Shown: positions 37,545 through 45,520 of the stretch, in pieces
Position numbering within the stretch: the first letter of the stretch is position 1
Layout of the letters: every line of letters starts with the position of its first letter
From: Allofranklinella schreckenbergeri
Lineage (GTDB): Bacteria; Pseudomonadota; Gammaproteobacteria; Burkholderiales; Burkholderiaceae_C
NCBI RefSeq assembly: GCF_003703475.1
Contig: NZ_RDQM01000006.1
Span: 1-64,000 of the forward strand
DNA length: 64,000 nt
Reading direction: 5' to 3'
Notes under the pieces: model-generated
The model's input: only the letters and a program-made list of their open reading frames with translations
What the model was told of the DNA's origin: nothing
Database searches by the model: none
Translations under genes and position numbers: made by a program

Positions 37545-38222
37545 TTACGTCTGCGCCCACTGGCGCAGCAGGTTGTGGTAGTGGTTGGTCAGGGCAACGG
37601 TGTCTTCTGTGCTGCCCAGTTGGGTGAGCAGGCGCTGGATGGTTTGGTCGAGTTCGTAGAGCATGCCGCGGCGCATGTCGTCGCGGATGAGGCTTTGCGT
37701 CCAGAAGAACGAGGCCAGACGGGCGCCACGGGTGACGGGCAGCACCTGGTGCAAGCTGGTGGCGGGGTAAACAATCATGTCGCCAGCGGGCAGCTTGACT
37801 TCGTGCGTGCCGTAGGTGTCCACGACGACCAGCTCGCCGCCTTCGTAGCTGTCGGGGTCGCTCAAAAACAAGGTGGATGAAACGTCCGTGCGCATGGCGC
37901 GACCGTCGGGTAGCTGGCGGATGGAGCCATCGACGTGCAGGCCGTAGTTTTCGCCGCCTTCGTAGCGGTTGAACAGGGGCGGCAGAATGTGCAGCGGCAG
38001 CGCGAAGGAGACAAATTGCGGGTTGCTGCGCACGGTTTGGGCGATTTCGCGCGCCAGGGCCTGGGCCAGCGGCGATTGCTGGGGCAGCTGGCGGTTGTGC
38101 TTGACGGTGGCGCCCAGCGCGCCGACGGTGGCCAGGCCATCTTCCCAGTCGGCTTGCTGCAAGTGGGTCTGGATGGCTTGTAGCCGCTCTGGGCTGAGTA
38201 CGCCAGGGATGTGCAGCATCAT
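37545..38222 (-). CDS. piuC: PKHD-type Fe(II)/2-oxoglutarate dioxygenase PiuC/YbiX
   Basis: The 225-residue protein is a PKHD-type hydroxylase. It begins [15 protein letters not shown], very like the YbiX start. The iron ligands are His and Asp in GLHVDGS (about 96 and 98) and a later His in [13 protein letters not shown] near 158, with the Arg for 2-oxoglutarate in the same segment. YbiX/PiuC genes sit beside a TonB catecholate receptor, as here: the Fiu-type receptor is 126 bases upstream in the same direction. It may modify a siderophore or a component of its uptake; the substrate is unknown. The first of two adjacent ATGs is used. Confidence 0.92.
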   Translation of the reverse strand: MMLHIPGVLSPERLQAIQTHLQQADWEDGLATVGALGATVKHNRQLPQQSPLAQALAREIAQTVRSNPQFVSFALPLHILPPLFNRYEGGENYGLHVDGSIRQLPDGRAMRTDVSSTLFLSDPDSYEGGELVVVDTYGTHEVKLPAGDMIVYPATSLHQVLPVTRGARLASFFWTQSLIRDDMRRGMLYELDQTIQRLLTQLGSTEDTVALTNHYHNLLRQWAQT

Positions 38223-38249
38223 GGTGCGGATTCCTTGGAAGGCGGTGTA

Positions 38250-38331
38250 AAAATTACAAATCAATAGGAAATAAAAATAACATGTTTCGGCAACATGGTT
38301 ATATTTTTAAATTTCCCATGATTTGTAATTT
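38250..38331. repeat. AT-rich palindromic intergenic element, copy 10
   Basis: AAATTACAAATCAATAGGAA opens the copy, the core TTTCGGCA is at 38285-38292, and it closes with AATTTCCCATGATTTGTAAT. It lies between the Fiu-type receptor (stop at 38349) and piuC (start at 38222), both on the minus strand. This is one of the most symmetrical copies. Confidence 0.85.
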
Positions 38332-38348
38332 GACTTTGGATGATCCGA

Positions 38349-40631
38349 TCAGAACTTGAAGGTCGCGCTCAGCAGGGCGGAGCGGGCCGCGCCTGGGGTG
38401 TAGCGGCCGCCGTTGTTGTTGAGGTTGGCGACGTAACGCTTGTTGGCCAGGTTGTAGACGTTGAGCTGGACGCTGAGGTTTTTATTGACTTCATAGGCCA
38501 GGAAGGCGTCGTAAACCCAATAGCTGGGCGTGTGCAGCATGTTGGTGGTGGCAGCGTTGAGGTTGTTCCTGACGGATCGGGTGACTGAATCCATGTAGCG
38601 CGCGCCGCCGCCGATGCTCAGGCCGTTGCCCAGTTGGTAGGTAGTCCAGCCGGTAAAACTCAGCCTGGGCGACCAGTTGAGGCTGGCGCCAGTTTGACTG
38701 GCCGTGCCTTGCACGACTTTGGTGTTCATGCGCGCCAGGCCAGCGGAGACGTTCCACTGCGGGGTGATTTGGCCCACCAGCCCCAGCTCAACGCCGGAGA
38801 CCTGCTTTTTGCCGTATTGCTCCACTTCGCCCTCAACGGTGCGTGCCAGGTCATTACGCACCGTGGTGCGAAACAGCGCGCCAGTGACAAGCAGGCGACG
38901 GTCGAGCAATTCCCACTTGGCGCCCACTTCGAGGTTGACGGCGCGCGAGGGATCCATGTTGGGGTTGTTGACGCTGGCGGCGTTGGCGCTGAGGGTGAAG
39001 TTGGCGCCACCCGGAGGCTGTTGCGAGGTGGAGGCGCTGGCGTACAGCGTGCCGTTTTCCACAGGTTTGTAAACCAGACCGAGCTTGCCGCTGACCAGGG
39101 TGTCGCTGCCTTTGAGGTCGGTCGTTGTTTGCACGCCCTGCTGGTTGGGCGCGCTGACGCTGTGGGTTTTGGTGCTGTAGCGTTCGGCGCGCAGGCCCGC
39201 ATTGATTTGCCACTGGGGCCCAAGCTCCATCGTGTCAAAGGCGTACAGGGCGATGGTGCGCGTGTCGCCTTTGCTGATCTGGCCATTCCAGCGCAGGTTG
39301 TAGCCCGTGATGGGATCGTGCACATTGGGGGCGTACAAATGGGCCTGGGCGACGGTTCCCGCGCCCGTGCGGCCCTTGGAGGTTTGTTTTTCGTAAATCA
39401 GCTCCAGGCCCGTGCTGATGGAGTGCTTGATGGCGCCCGTGTGCAACTGGGTGTTGAGGCTGGTTTGGTTTGTGAAGATGGCGTTTTCCTGCCAGCGCAC
39501 CTGGCGCGAGCGCGAGGCGCGCCAGGTGGCCGGATCGGTACGGGGCACGGCAGCGGCGCCGCGCCCGTCACTGACGATGCCGGAGGTGCTGGTGAGAAGC
39601 TGGTCAAACTCCGTGCGGCCCAGGCGCGTGATGTTGCGCAACGTGCTGCTGGCGGAGAAATCGTGCTCCAGGCGCAGCGTGGCCTGCGCACTCTGGCTCT
39701 TGCTGAAGTCGCTCAGGCTGCCGTAATAGTTGCGCGGGTTGACGGGCTGGATATGGGTGATATTGGCAGCCGCCAGCGCAGCGTTGTAAAAACCCGGCAG
39801 GCCCACCGTGGGCACGCCGCCATCGGGGCGATTGTTCTGGCGCACCAATTGCACATCGGCGTAGGCGCGCGTGGGCGTGCCCAGGCCAAAGGCGATGGAG
39901 GGCGCCAGACCAAAGCCCTTGTTCTTGACGTGATCGCGCCCAGGCGTGCCGCTGTTTTGCAGCATGGCGTTCAGGCGCACGGCGGTGCTTGGCGAGAGGG
40001 TGCGGTTGATGTCCACCGTGCCGCGCTTGGCGTGTGCCGTGCCAGCCGAGGCGCGCACCTCCGAGTAATCCTGCGCAAAAGGCGCTTTGGTGGCGATGTT
40101 GACGCTGCCCGAAGGTGCACCGCGCCCGAATTCGGAGCCTGAAGCGCCCTTGATGACCTCGATTTGCTCCATGTTGAAGGTGTCGCGCACATCGCTGCCG
40201 CTGCTGCGCACACCATCGACAAACAGGTTGCCGCTGGTGTCAAAGCCGCGCATGAAGATGTTGTCCTTGGTGTTGGAGTGCCCGCCCTCGCCCAGCAGCA
40301 GCGTCACGCCCGGGGTGTTGCGCAGCGCCTCTTGCAAGGTGCGCGCGCCTTGCTCCTGGATCACTTCGCGGCGGATTACGCTCACCGTCTGCGGGGTATC
40401 GGCCAGCGGCGCCGTCATCTTGGCGTTGCTTGATTCGCTCTTGTACGGGGCTGTATGGCCCGTCACCTGCACTTCAGGCAAAGCCTTGTCGCTGCCGGGG
40501 GATGGTTGCTGCTGGGCCAGGCTGCTGCCGCAGGCCAGCATGCCAATAGCCATCGCTGTTGACGTGCCGAGTGTTTTGGCGGCTGACGTTGCATGCAGTG
40601 CGCCGTGTTTTTTGCTTTTGATGTAGCTCAT
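38349..40631 (-). CDS. fiu: TonB-dependent catecholate siderophore receptor, Fiu/PiuA type
   Basis: The 760-residue outer-membrane protein has an N-terminal signal with Ala-rich core ending GSSLAQQQ, a TonB box LPEVQVTGH, then a plug with DTPQTVSVIRREVIQEQGARTL, LRNTPGVTLLLGEGG and IFMRGFDTSGNLFVDGVR. EVIKGASGSEFGRGAPSGSVN is typical. The barrel ends in SALLSATFKF with a terminal Phe. The pairing with piuC and the overall pattern match Fiu/PiuA, which takes up iron-catecholates such as monomeric dihydroxybenzoyl-serine. A Fur-like site lies about 250 bases upstream. The start ATG at 40631 begins MSYIKSKKHG. Confidence 0.9.
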   Translation of the reverse strand: MSYIKSKKHGALHATSAAKTLGTSTAMAIGMLACGSSLAQQQPSPGSDKALPEVQVTGHTAPYKSESSNAKMTAPLADTPQTVSVIRREVIQEQGARTLQEALRNTPGVTLLLGEGGHSNTKDNIFMRGFDTSGNLFVDGVRSSGSDVRDTFNMEQIEVIKGASGSEFGRGAPSGSVNIATKAPFAQDYSEVRASAGTAHAKRGTVDINRTLSPSTAVRLNAMLQNSGTPGRDHVKNKGFGLAPSIAFGLGTPTRAYADVQLVRQNNRPDGGVPTVGLPGFYNAALAAANITHIQPVNPRNYYGSLSDFSKSQSAQATLRLEHDFSASSTLRNITRLGRTEFDQLLTSTSGIVSDGRGAAAVPRTDPATWRASRSRQVRWQENAIFTNQTSLNTQLHTGAIKHSISTGLELIYEKQTSKGRTGAGTVAQAHLYAPNVHDPITGYNLRWNGQISKGDTRTIALYAFDTMELGPQWQINAGLRAERYSTKTHSVSAPNQQGVQTTTDLKGSDTLVSGKLGLVYKPVENGTLYASASTSQQPPGGANFTLSANAASVNNPNMDPSRAVNLEVGAKWELLDRRLLVTGALFRTTVRNDLARTVEGEVEQYGKKQVSGVELGLVGQITPQWNVSAGLARMNTKVVQGTASQTGASLNWSPRLSFTGWTTYQLGNGLSIGGGARYMDSVTRSVRNNLNAATTNMLHTPSYWVYDAFLAYEVNKNLSVQLNVYNLANKRYVANLNNNGGRYTPGAARSALLSATFKF

Positions 40632-41030
40632 AGAGTCCAAACTTGTAAAAAAGCATGCGTGGCTACATCGCGCGCGCAAAGGCTGCGCTGACTTTGGCTG
40701 GCAGGGGAGAAGATGCCGGCAAGGCGGTGGACGCGCCCGTCTTTGTGTGGGCCGTGCCTTGCGCAAGCAGGACGTGCCTTTTGCCGTTGCGGTGACTTGC
40801 AATGCATGGCGCTCACCTCAAACAAGCGCCATCTCCAAGTCAGCCAAGCCAATAGCAAAAGTGCGCGGATTGTATGAATTTATGTGAATAAGAGTGATTT
40901 TTATCCGCAGAAATACCTCGAAAAAAGCAGAATTCAGCGCCAGTGTGAGCGCCTTGCAACAGTGCGGATGTGTGCGCCAGACCAGGCCAGTCAGCCAAGC
41001 TGGCCTGGCGTGTTGGTCTGTTCACATATT
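40632..41030. other. Leader and promoter region of the Fiu-type receptor
   Basis: This stretch holds no supported gene. It contains the candidate Fur operator, a small hairpin (ATGGCGCT and AGCGCCAT, 40804-40831) and a GC-rich leader. Before 40631 there is no strong ribosome site. An AT-rich element starts at 41031. Confidence 0.5.
40877..40905. promoter_or_regulatory. Candidate Fur operator upstream of the Fiu-type receptor
   Basis: On the minus strand the site reads AATCACTCTTATTCACATAA, nearly the same as the site at 50388-50412 upstream of the FepA-type receptor (AATTATTCTTATTCATATAA). Seventeen of twenty positions agree and the differences are all C/T. It resembles Fur boxes of betaproteobacteria. 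It lies 246 bases before the receptor start. Confidence 0.6.
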
Positions 41031-41107
41031 GCAATTCAAAAGTAAATTTAATTTGAATATGAAATTGCCTAAAATGGCAATAAAAATTTCTTTTTGAATT
41101 GTAAATT
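41031..41107. repeat. AT-rich palindromic intergenic element, copy 11
   Basis: GCAATTCAAAAGTAAATTTA opens the copy, the core TGCCTAAA is at 41066-41073, and it closes with TTTCTTTTTGAATTGTAAAT. It lies just 3' of the ABC ATPase gene and upstream of the Fiu-type receptor, both on the minus strand. Confidence 0.78.
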
Positions 41108-41130
41108 CTTGGTGTGCCTGTTGGGGCGCT

Positions 41131-41889
41131 TTAGCGGTAATACACGCAAATACGCTGGCCGCCCAGCTCGTGCACGGCGATCTCCATCTCGTACAGCGGT
41201 TGCAGCACCTGCGGGCGCACCAGCTCGGCCGGGCTGCCTGTGGCATACAGCCGCCCGCCCTTCATCGCCACGATGTGGTCGGAATAAGTCGAGGCGAAAT
41301 TGATGTCGTGGATCACGATCACCACCGTCTTGCCATGTGCATCGGCCAGCTCGCGCAGCAGCCGCATCATCGCCACGCCGTGGTGCATGTCCAGGTTGTT
41401 CAGCGGCTCGTCCAGCAGGATGTAATCCGTGTCCTGGCACATCACCATCGCCACAAACGCTCGCTGGCGCTGGCCGCCGGAGATTTCATCCAGATAACGC
41501 CCCGCCAGCGGCTCCAGATGCAAATGGGCCAGCGCGCGATCGATATGCGCCACATCCTCGGCCCGCAGCCGCCCCCTGGAGTGCGGAAAACGCCCGAACG
41601 CCACCAGATCGCGCACCGTCAGCCGCAGCGACAGCGGGTTGTCCTGTCGCAAGATCGCCAGCTTGCGCGCCAGCACATCGCTGGGCGTCGTCGCCACATC
41701 CAGCCCATCGACGCGCACCCGCCCCGCATCCATCGGCAGCAGGCGGCTGACCATGCCCAGCAAAGTGGATTTGCCCGCCCCATTGGGGCCAATGATGGAA
41801 GTCACCCCCCCTTTGGGGATGGTGAGGCTGACGTCTTGCACCACCGGCGTGGCGCCGTAGTGCTTGCTGAGGTGTTCGATTTCGATCAT
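41131..41889 (-). CDS. Iron-chelate ABC transporter ATPase (FepC/CeuD type)
   Basis: The 252-residue ATPase drives catecholate uptake through the two FecCD permeases. Walker A GPNGAGKS is at 34-41, the signature is DEISGGQRQRAFVAMVM, the Walker B is YILLDEPLNNLD, and VIVIHDINFASTYSDHIVAM supplies the switch His. The 'RQDNPLSLRLTVRDLVAFGRFPHSRGR' region is typical of siderophore ABC ATPases. The start is ATG 41889. It is the last gene of the uptake run but is separated from the permeases by two unknown genes and an 18-bp perfect hairpin just upstream of its start, so its expression may be partly separate. Confidence 0.93.
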   Translation of the reverse strand: MIEIEHLSKHYGATPVVQDVSLTIPKGGVTSIIGPNGAGKSTLLGMVSRLLPMDAGRVRVDGLDVATTPSDVLARKLAILRQDNPLSLRLTVRDLVAFGRFPHSRGRLRAEDVAHIDRALAHLHLEPLAGRYLDEISGGQRQRAFVAMVMCQDTDYILLDEPLNNLDMHHGVAMMRLLRELADAHGKTVVIVIHDINFASTYSDHIVAMKGGRLYATGSPAELVRPQVLQPLYEMEIAVHELGGQRICVYYR

Positions 41890-41919
41890 GTGGGTGCAGA
41901 AAGGGGGCGGGCGCACAAA

Positions 41920-41963
41920 CCACAGGGCCTGCGCATGGGGATGAACATGCGCAGGCCCTGTGG
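41920..41963 (-). terminator. Perfect 18-bp hairpin between the lipoprotein gene and the ABC ATPase
   Basis: CCACAGGGCCTGCGCATG and its exact reverse complement flank an 8-base loop. On the minus strand the stem is followed by TTTGTG, so the U tract is short. It lies between the lipoprotein stop (41986) and the ATPase start (41889). It may be a weak terminator, an mRNA stabiliser of the upstream transcript or a control point for the ATPase. Confidence 0.6.
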
Positions 41964-41985
41964 CGTTGCGGGATTTTGCCGCAGC

Positions 41986-43524
41986 TTATGGCGTGACCAG
42001 CGTATCCCTGCCGCGCGGCGTGGTGGCGGTGAGCAGGTATTCCTCATCATGCTCGATCCACTGGCCGATATGGGGATCATCGAACTCGGCATAGAACGTC
42101 CAGTAATCGCTCAAGGCGCGTACCTGGGTTTTTGCGCAAGTCAGGTTGGTTCCGGTGGATTGGTAGCTCAACTTGCAAATGCGGAAAATATCCTTGGGTG
42201 CTTTCTGGATGGCTTCGGGATAACGCAGGCTGTCGATGGTGAACTGCACACGCTTGCCGATATGGGGATCAAAGCCTGAGTAGGCAAAACCTTCCAGCAC
42301 GTGAAGATTCTGATATTGCATCTCGCCGCCGAAATTCTTGTTGCGCGCAAAAGAGGTAATGGTTTCGTTGGCGTGGATATTGCGCTGCAGGTTGGTGATG
42401 CGGCCATGGGTGCAGTCTGTCCAGGCGCTCATCATGATTTTTGCAGATTCCGTTCTTTTTTCTTGTGCGTCCAGATAAGAAACAAATTGAAGTTCTGCAT
42501 CAATATCATCATCAGGAGCTTTTTTGCCGTAAAACGTGAATTCCGAGAATACGCCGACGCCGTGCTGGTTGAATTGGTTTGATATCCCCCAAACGTTACC
42601 AGGACGGTCTTGAACGTGGTCTGGTGTCGCTTCATACCTTGGGCCGCACACCTCTGGATAGCCCGCTGGTTGGGAGGTGTTCAAATATTCGCTGGATAGC
42701 TCGAAAATTTTTGGCGGAGCCTTGGGCTTTACGCTCTCAAAGCCGCGCGGCTGGGTGGAGGCGAGCACCAGATCATTGAAGTGAGGGCGACCGCCAGATA
42801 TCGTGGCGGATGCGATGATTTCTCCCCCTTCGCGGCGGATGCTGGTTTTGGGGCAGTAAAGAGGGAAAATGCCGTAACCAAAATGGATGGTGCAAATTTG
42901 TAATTTGTTTTCATCGAATATCTGGTTGCCAGGGTATTTGGATGGATCGATGTGAAATTCGACCCGAGTCTTGCCTGATGCTCCGTAGTCAAAGACATCG
43001 AGTATGTAAAAATCCTGGATGCCGGGAATCGGATTTTCTGCGTGGGGCATCTGAAGAGCGTTGGGTGCGAATTTTCTAATGGTGTGGTCGGCAGACAAGA
43101 AATTCTGGTAGCTATAGTCATTGCTGATGAAAATTCTGGGGCAGTCACCAAACTCAATCAGCTGGGCGCGTAGTTGCCGGACTGGGCTGCGGGTGTCGTT
43201 GGGGGGCAGATATAGTTGGCCGTAGCCCTTGTCGGTGGGAATGCCGACGCCCGACGCAATGAAATGGGAAAAACGCGCCGTGCCAGAGACATCAAGGCGA
43301 TCAAGTGTTTGCACTGCGGCATAGGTTTGCCCAGCCGGAATGGTGGGGTGCCAGACGTCGCATTTCGCGGTGGGCGGCGTTGGGGGCTGCGGCTCTGGTG
43401 GAGGCTCCGGCGGCGGCTGAATGGGGCCGCCGTTGTTCGGCGGCGGCGGCGTGTCATCGCTGCCGCCGCAGGCGGTCAGCAGGGTGGCAAGCAGCAAGCT
43501 GCCGAAAAGGGTGGTATGGCGCAT
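41986..43524 (-). CDS. Unknown lipoprotein with two copies of an uncharacterised domain
   Basis: The 512-residue protein has a lipoprotein signal with lipobox LLTAC, Cys at 19, a Pro-rich linker at about 25-52, and then two related halves. The first half carries VEFHIDPSKYPGNQI, LQICTIHFGY, LYCPKTSIRR and LVLASTQPRGFESV. The second half carries VQFTIDSLRYPEAIQ, FRICKLSYQ, LTCAKTQVRA and LLTATTPRGRDTLV. The matched blocks appear in the same order in both halves, so a domain of about 200 residues has been duplicated. I know no family for it. It sits between a FecCD permease gene and the ATPase gene of a siderophore system, which suggests an envelope accessory protein; this is inference. Confidence 0.75.
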   Translation of the reverse strand: MRHTTLFGSLLLATLLTACGGSDDTPPPPNNGGPIQPPPEPPPEPQPPTPPTAKCDVWHPTIPAGQTYAAVQTLDRLDVSGTARFSHFIASGVGIPTDKGYGQLYLPPNDTRSPVRQLRAQLIEFGDCPRIFISNDYSYQNFLSADHTIRKFAPNALQMPHAENPIPGIQDFYILDVFDYGASGKTRVEFHIDPSKYPGNQIFDENKLQICTIHFGYGIFPLYCPKTSIRREGGEIIASATISGGRPHFNDLVLASTQPRGFESVKPKAPPKIFELSSEYLNTSQPAGYPEVCGPRYEATPDHVQDRPGNVWGISNQFNQHGVGVFSEFTFYGKKAPDDDIDAELQFVSYLDAQEKRTESAKIMMSAWTDCTHGRITNLQRNIHANETITSFARNKNFGGEMQYQNLHVLEGFAYSGFDPHIGKRVQFTIDSLRYPEAIQKAPKDIFRICKLSYQSTGTNLTCAKTQVRALSDYWTFYAEFDDPHIGQWIEHDEEYLLTATTPRGRDTLVTP

Positions 43525-43608
43525 GGAAAACCTTTATGGATGATGTGTAAAAAGGGAGCGGTTTGGAGAACCGACCCCTGAAAACAAAAATAACGGGGTA
43601 AGCATGCT

Positions 43609-44301
43609 TTATGGATCAGGTACCCATTCATTTGCCAAGGTCCAGTAACTGACGAGATTGGAGTAAGAACCTCCTCCATTGATTGGGGTTTCGGGGGCAA
43701 TGGTGCAAATTACGATCAGGTCGGATTGGGTGTTGTAATGGTTTGTGAAGGATGAGAACGCAGTTCCAGAGCTTGAATATACGATTAGCCCGGTTGTGTG
43801 GTCTTTGAGGCGTATTTCATGAGCCATTTGGTCGTTATACAAAATGCTGTCGAGTATGAGGCGATAGCGTTTGTTTTCCGTGACGCAGTGTGACATCGGG
43901 TAGTGGAACTGGTTGAGGTATTGGTTGTTTATTTCAGGTTCCTCAATAGCAGCGCCGCGCGTGACAGCGGGAAAGCCGTGTTGTGCGCCCCACGAACCGA
44001 CAGCGGCTGCACCACAACGAGCATCTCCTGCTCCTTGGTAGTTGTCGGTTTTCAACCTGGCCGTCATAACTAAATGATAAAGATTTAGATAGTCGCCCCA
44101 AAAACCCACGTCCATTGCAATAGTCAAGCGGTTGTGGTTTGCGGGAATGCCAGAAGGTCGATCTCCCGCGTTGTAAGCGGCGGCCTGTAGGTTTGGAGTG
44201 CCATACTTGGATGGTCGATACCCCTCTGCCGGATTGAAGCCAATTTCGTGTGCGAAGTGGTAATCCACATCCCTTGGCGTGTGGACTTTCTTGTGCAGCA
44301 T
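43609..44301 (-). CDS. Unknown protein encoded within the siderophore-uptake run
   Basis: The 230-residue protein begins MLHKKVHTPRDVDYHFAHEIG and has no signal peptide or membrane segment. Features include several Asn/Tyr-rich stretches, RLTIAMDVGFWGDYLNLYH, CVTENKRYRLILDSILYND, and a hydrophobic C-terminal strand LVSYWTLANEWV. The KRYRLILDSILYND segment faintly resembles the KRVQFTIDSLRYPEA segment of the neighbouring lipoprotein, so the two may be distant relatives; this is a weak visual match. AAAGGAGACAG precedes the ATG with good spacing, so translation is likely. The function is unknown. Base composition is visibly less GC-rich than in the flanking permease genes. Confidence 0.7.
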   Translation of the reverse strand: MLHKKVHTPRDVDYHFAHEIGFNPAEGYRPSKYGTPNLQAAAYNAGDRPSGIPANHNRLTIAMDVGFWGDYLNLYHLVMTARLKTDNYQGAGDARCGAAAVGSWGAQHGFPAVTRGAAIEEPEINNQYLNQFHYPMSHCVTENKRYRLILDSILYNDQMAHEIRLKDHTTGLIVYSSSGTAFSSFTNHYNTQSDLIVICTIAPETPINGGGSYSNLVSYWTLANEWVPDP

Positions 44302-44406
44302 GACTGTCTCCTTTCAGGAAATGCCGGAATCGGCAACCCCAATGTAAGAGACGCATGATTCATCTGGGCGTTTTCATGCAAATGGTTTCGCTTCTTTCTT
44401 GTTGAT

Positions 44407-45408
44407 TCACTTTCCCTGCCGCAGTAATAAAGTAATAAAAGCAATCCCGCCAATAAATTCAATCACCATGCTGAGGGCGGAGTTGTAGCCCAGCGCGTGT
44501 TCCAGCACCATTTGGCCGCCGGCCAGGGCGATAAAGCCCAGCAGGGCGGCGGCGGGCAGGCTGTAGCGGTGGCGCATGTCGCCGATGAGGGTGTAGGCCA
44601 GGTTGGCGGCCAGCAGGCCCAGGAAGGTGACGGGGCCGACCAGCGCGGTGGAGACGGAAACCAGCAGCGCAATGCACACCAGGATGTGCAGCACGCGGCG
44701 CTGGTAATCGATGCCCAGGTTGATGGCCATGTCGCGGCCCAGGGCGATGACGTCGAACTGGTGGCGCATGCGCCAGAGCAGGGCGCTGGCGGCCAGCAGC
44801 AGGGCGCTGGCGGTGGCCAGCAGGGCGGTGGCCGGTTGGTTGAAGCTGGCGAAGAAGCGGTCTTGCAGGCTGCCGAATTGGTTGGGGTCGATCAGGCGCA
44901 GCAGCAAGGCGGTGGCGGCGCGAAAGAGCACGCCGAGCACGACGCCCACCAGCAGCATGAGGTGCAGGCTGCGCACGCCGCCGGTGAACAGGCTGCGAAA
45001 CAGCAGCAGGGCCAGGGCGAGCATGACGGCGGTTTCGGCGGCGAATTTGAGCGTGGGGTGGATGGCCGAGAGGGCTTGCATGCCAAAGGCCCAGGCCAGC
45101 GCGGTCTGGATGAGCAGGTACAGCGCATCAAAGCCCATGATGGCGGGGGTGAGGATGCGGTTGTGCGTGATGCTGTGAAACAGCACGGTGGAGATGCCCA
45201 CGGCGTAGGCCACCAGGGCCATGGCGGCGAGTTTGGCGCCGCGCAGTTGCAGGGTGAAGGCCCAGTCGGTGCGGGTGTTGAGGGTGAGAAACAGCGCGGC
45301 GCACAGCAGCGCGCACAGGGCCAGCGCGGCCAGGCGTGCGGCAGGCCCCAAGCGCCGGGGCGCAGGCTGGGCGGGGGCGGGCTGGATGGCGGCGGGCGGG
45401 GCTGTCAT
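44407..45408 (-). CDS. FecCD-type iron-chelate ABC permease, second subunit
   Basis: The 333-residue protein has about nine hydrophobic segments and the FecCD signatures: LVAYAVGISTVLFHSITHNRILTPAIMGFDALY, LLVGVVLGVLFRA, ALGRDMAINLGIDY, VSTALVGPVTFLGLLAANLAYTLIGD and GGQMVLEHALGYNSALSMVIEFIGGIAFI. It is closest to the CeuC/YclO kind of subunit. It pairs with the other permease encoded 112 bases upstream. ATG 45408 is preferred; the longer frame needs a TTG at 45435 inside an AT-rich element. The two unknown genes follow it. Confidence 0.92.
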   Translation of the reverse strand: MTAPPAAIQPAPAQPAPRRLGPAARLAALALCALLCAALFLTLNTRTDWAFTLQLRGAKLAAMALVAYAVGISTVLFHSITHNRILTPAIMGFDALYLLIQTALAWAFGMQALSAIHPTLKFAAETAVMLALALLLFRSLFTGGVRSLHLMLLVGVVLGVLFRAATALLLRLIDPNQFGSLQDRFFASFNQPATALLATASALLLAASALLWRMRHQFDVIALGRDMAINLGIDYQRRVLHILVCIALLVSVSTALVGPVTFLGLLAANLAYTLIGDMRHRYSLPAAALLGFIALAGGQMVLEHALGYNSALSMVIEFIGGIAFITLLLRQGK

Positions 45409-45425
45409 GGGCTGCTTTTCGCTGT

Positions 45426-45506
45426 TTTTTATCAATCAAAAGGAAATAAAATTGCCTTGTTTCGGCATGGTGGTATTGGTTTGAATTTTCTTGATTGGAA
45501 TTTTTG
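45426..45506. repeat. AT-rich palindromic intergenic element, copy 12
   Basis: TTTATCAATCAAAAGGAAAT opens the copy, the core TTTCGGCA is at 45460-45467, and it closes with TTTTCTTGATTGGAATTTTT. It lies between the two permease genes, inside the uptake operon. Confidence 0.85.
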
Positions 45507-45520
45507 GGGGTGAGTGCCCC

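Noticed and set aside
43476-43700. Alternative short frames between the two unknown proteins of the uptake run
   Set aside because: The spacer between 43524 and 43609 is only 84 bases and holds no ribosome site or start that fits a separate gene.
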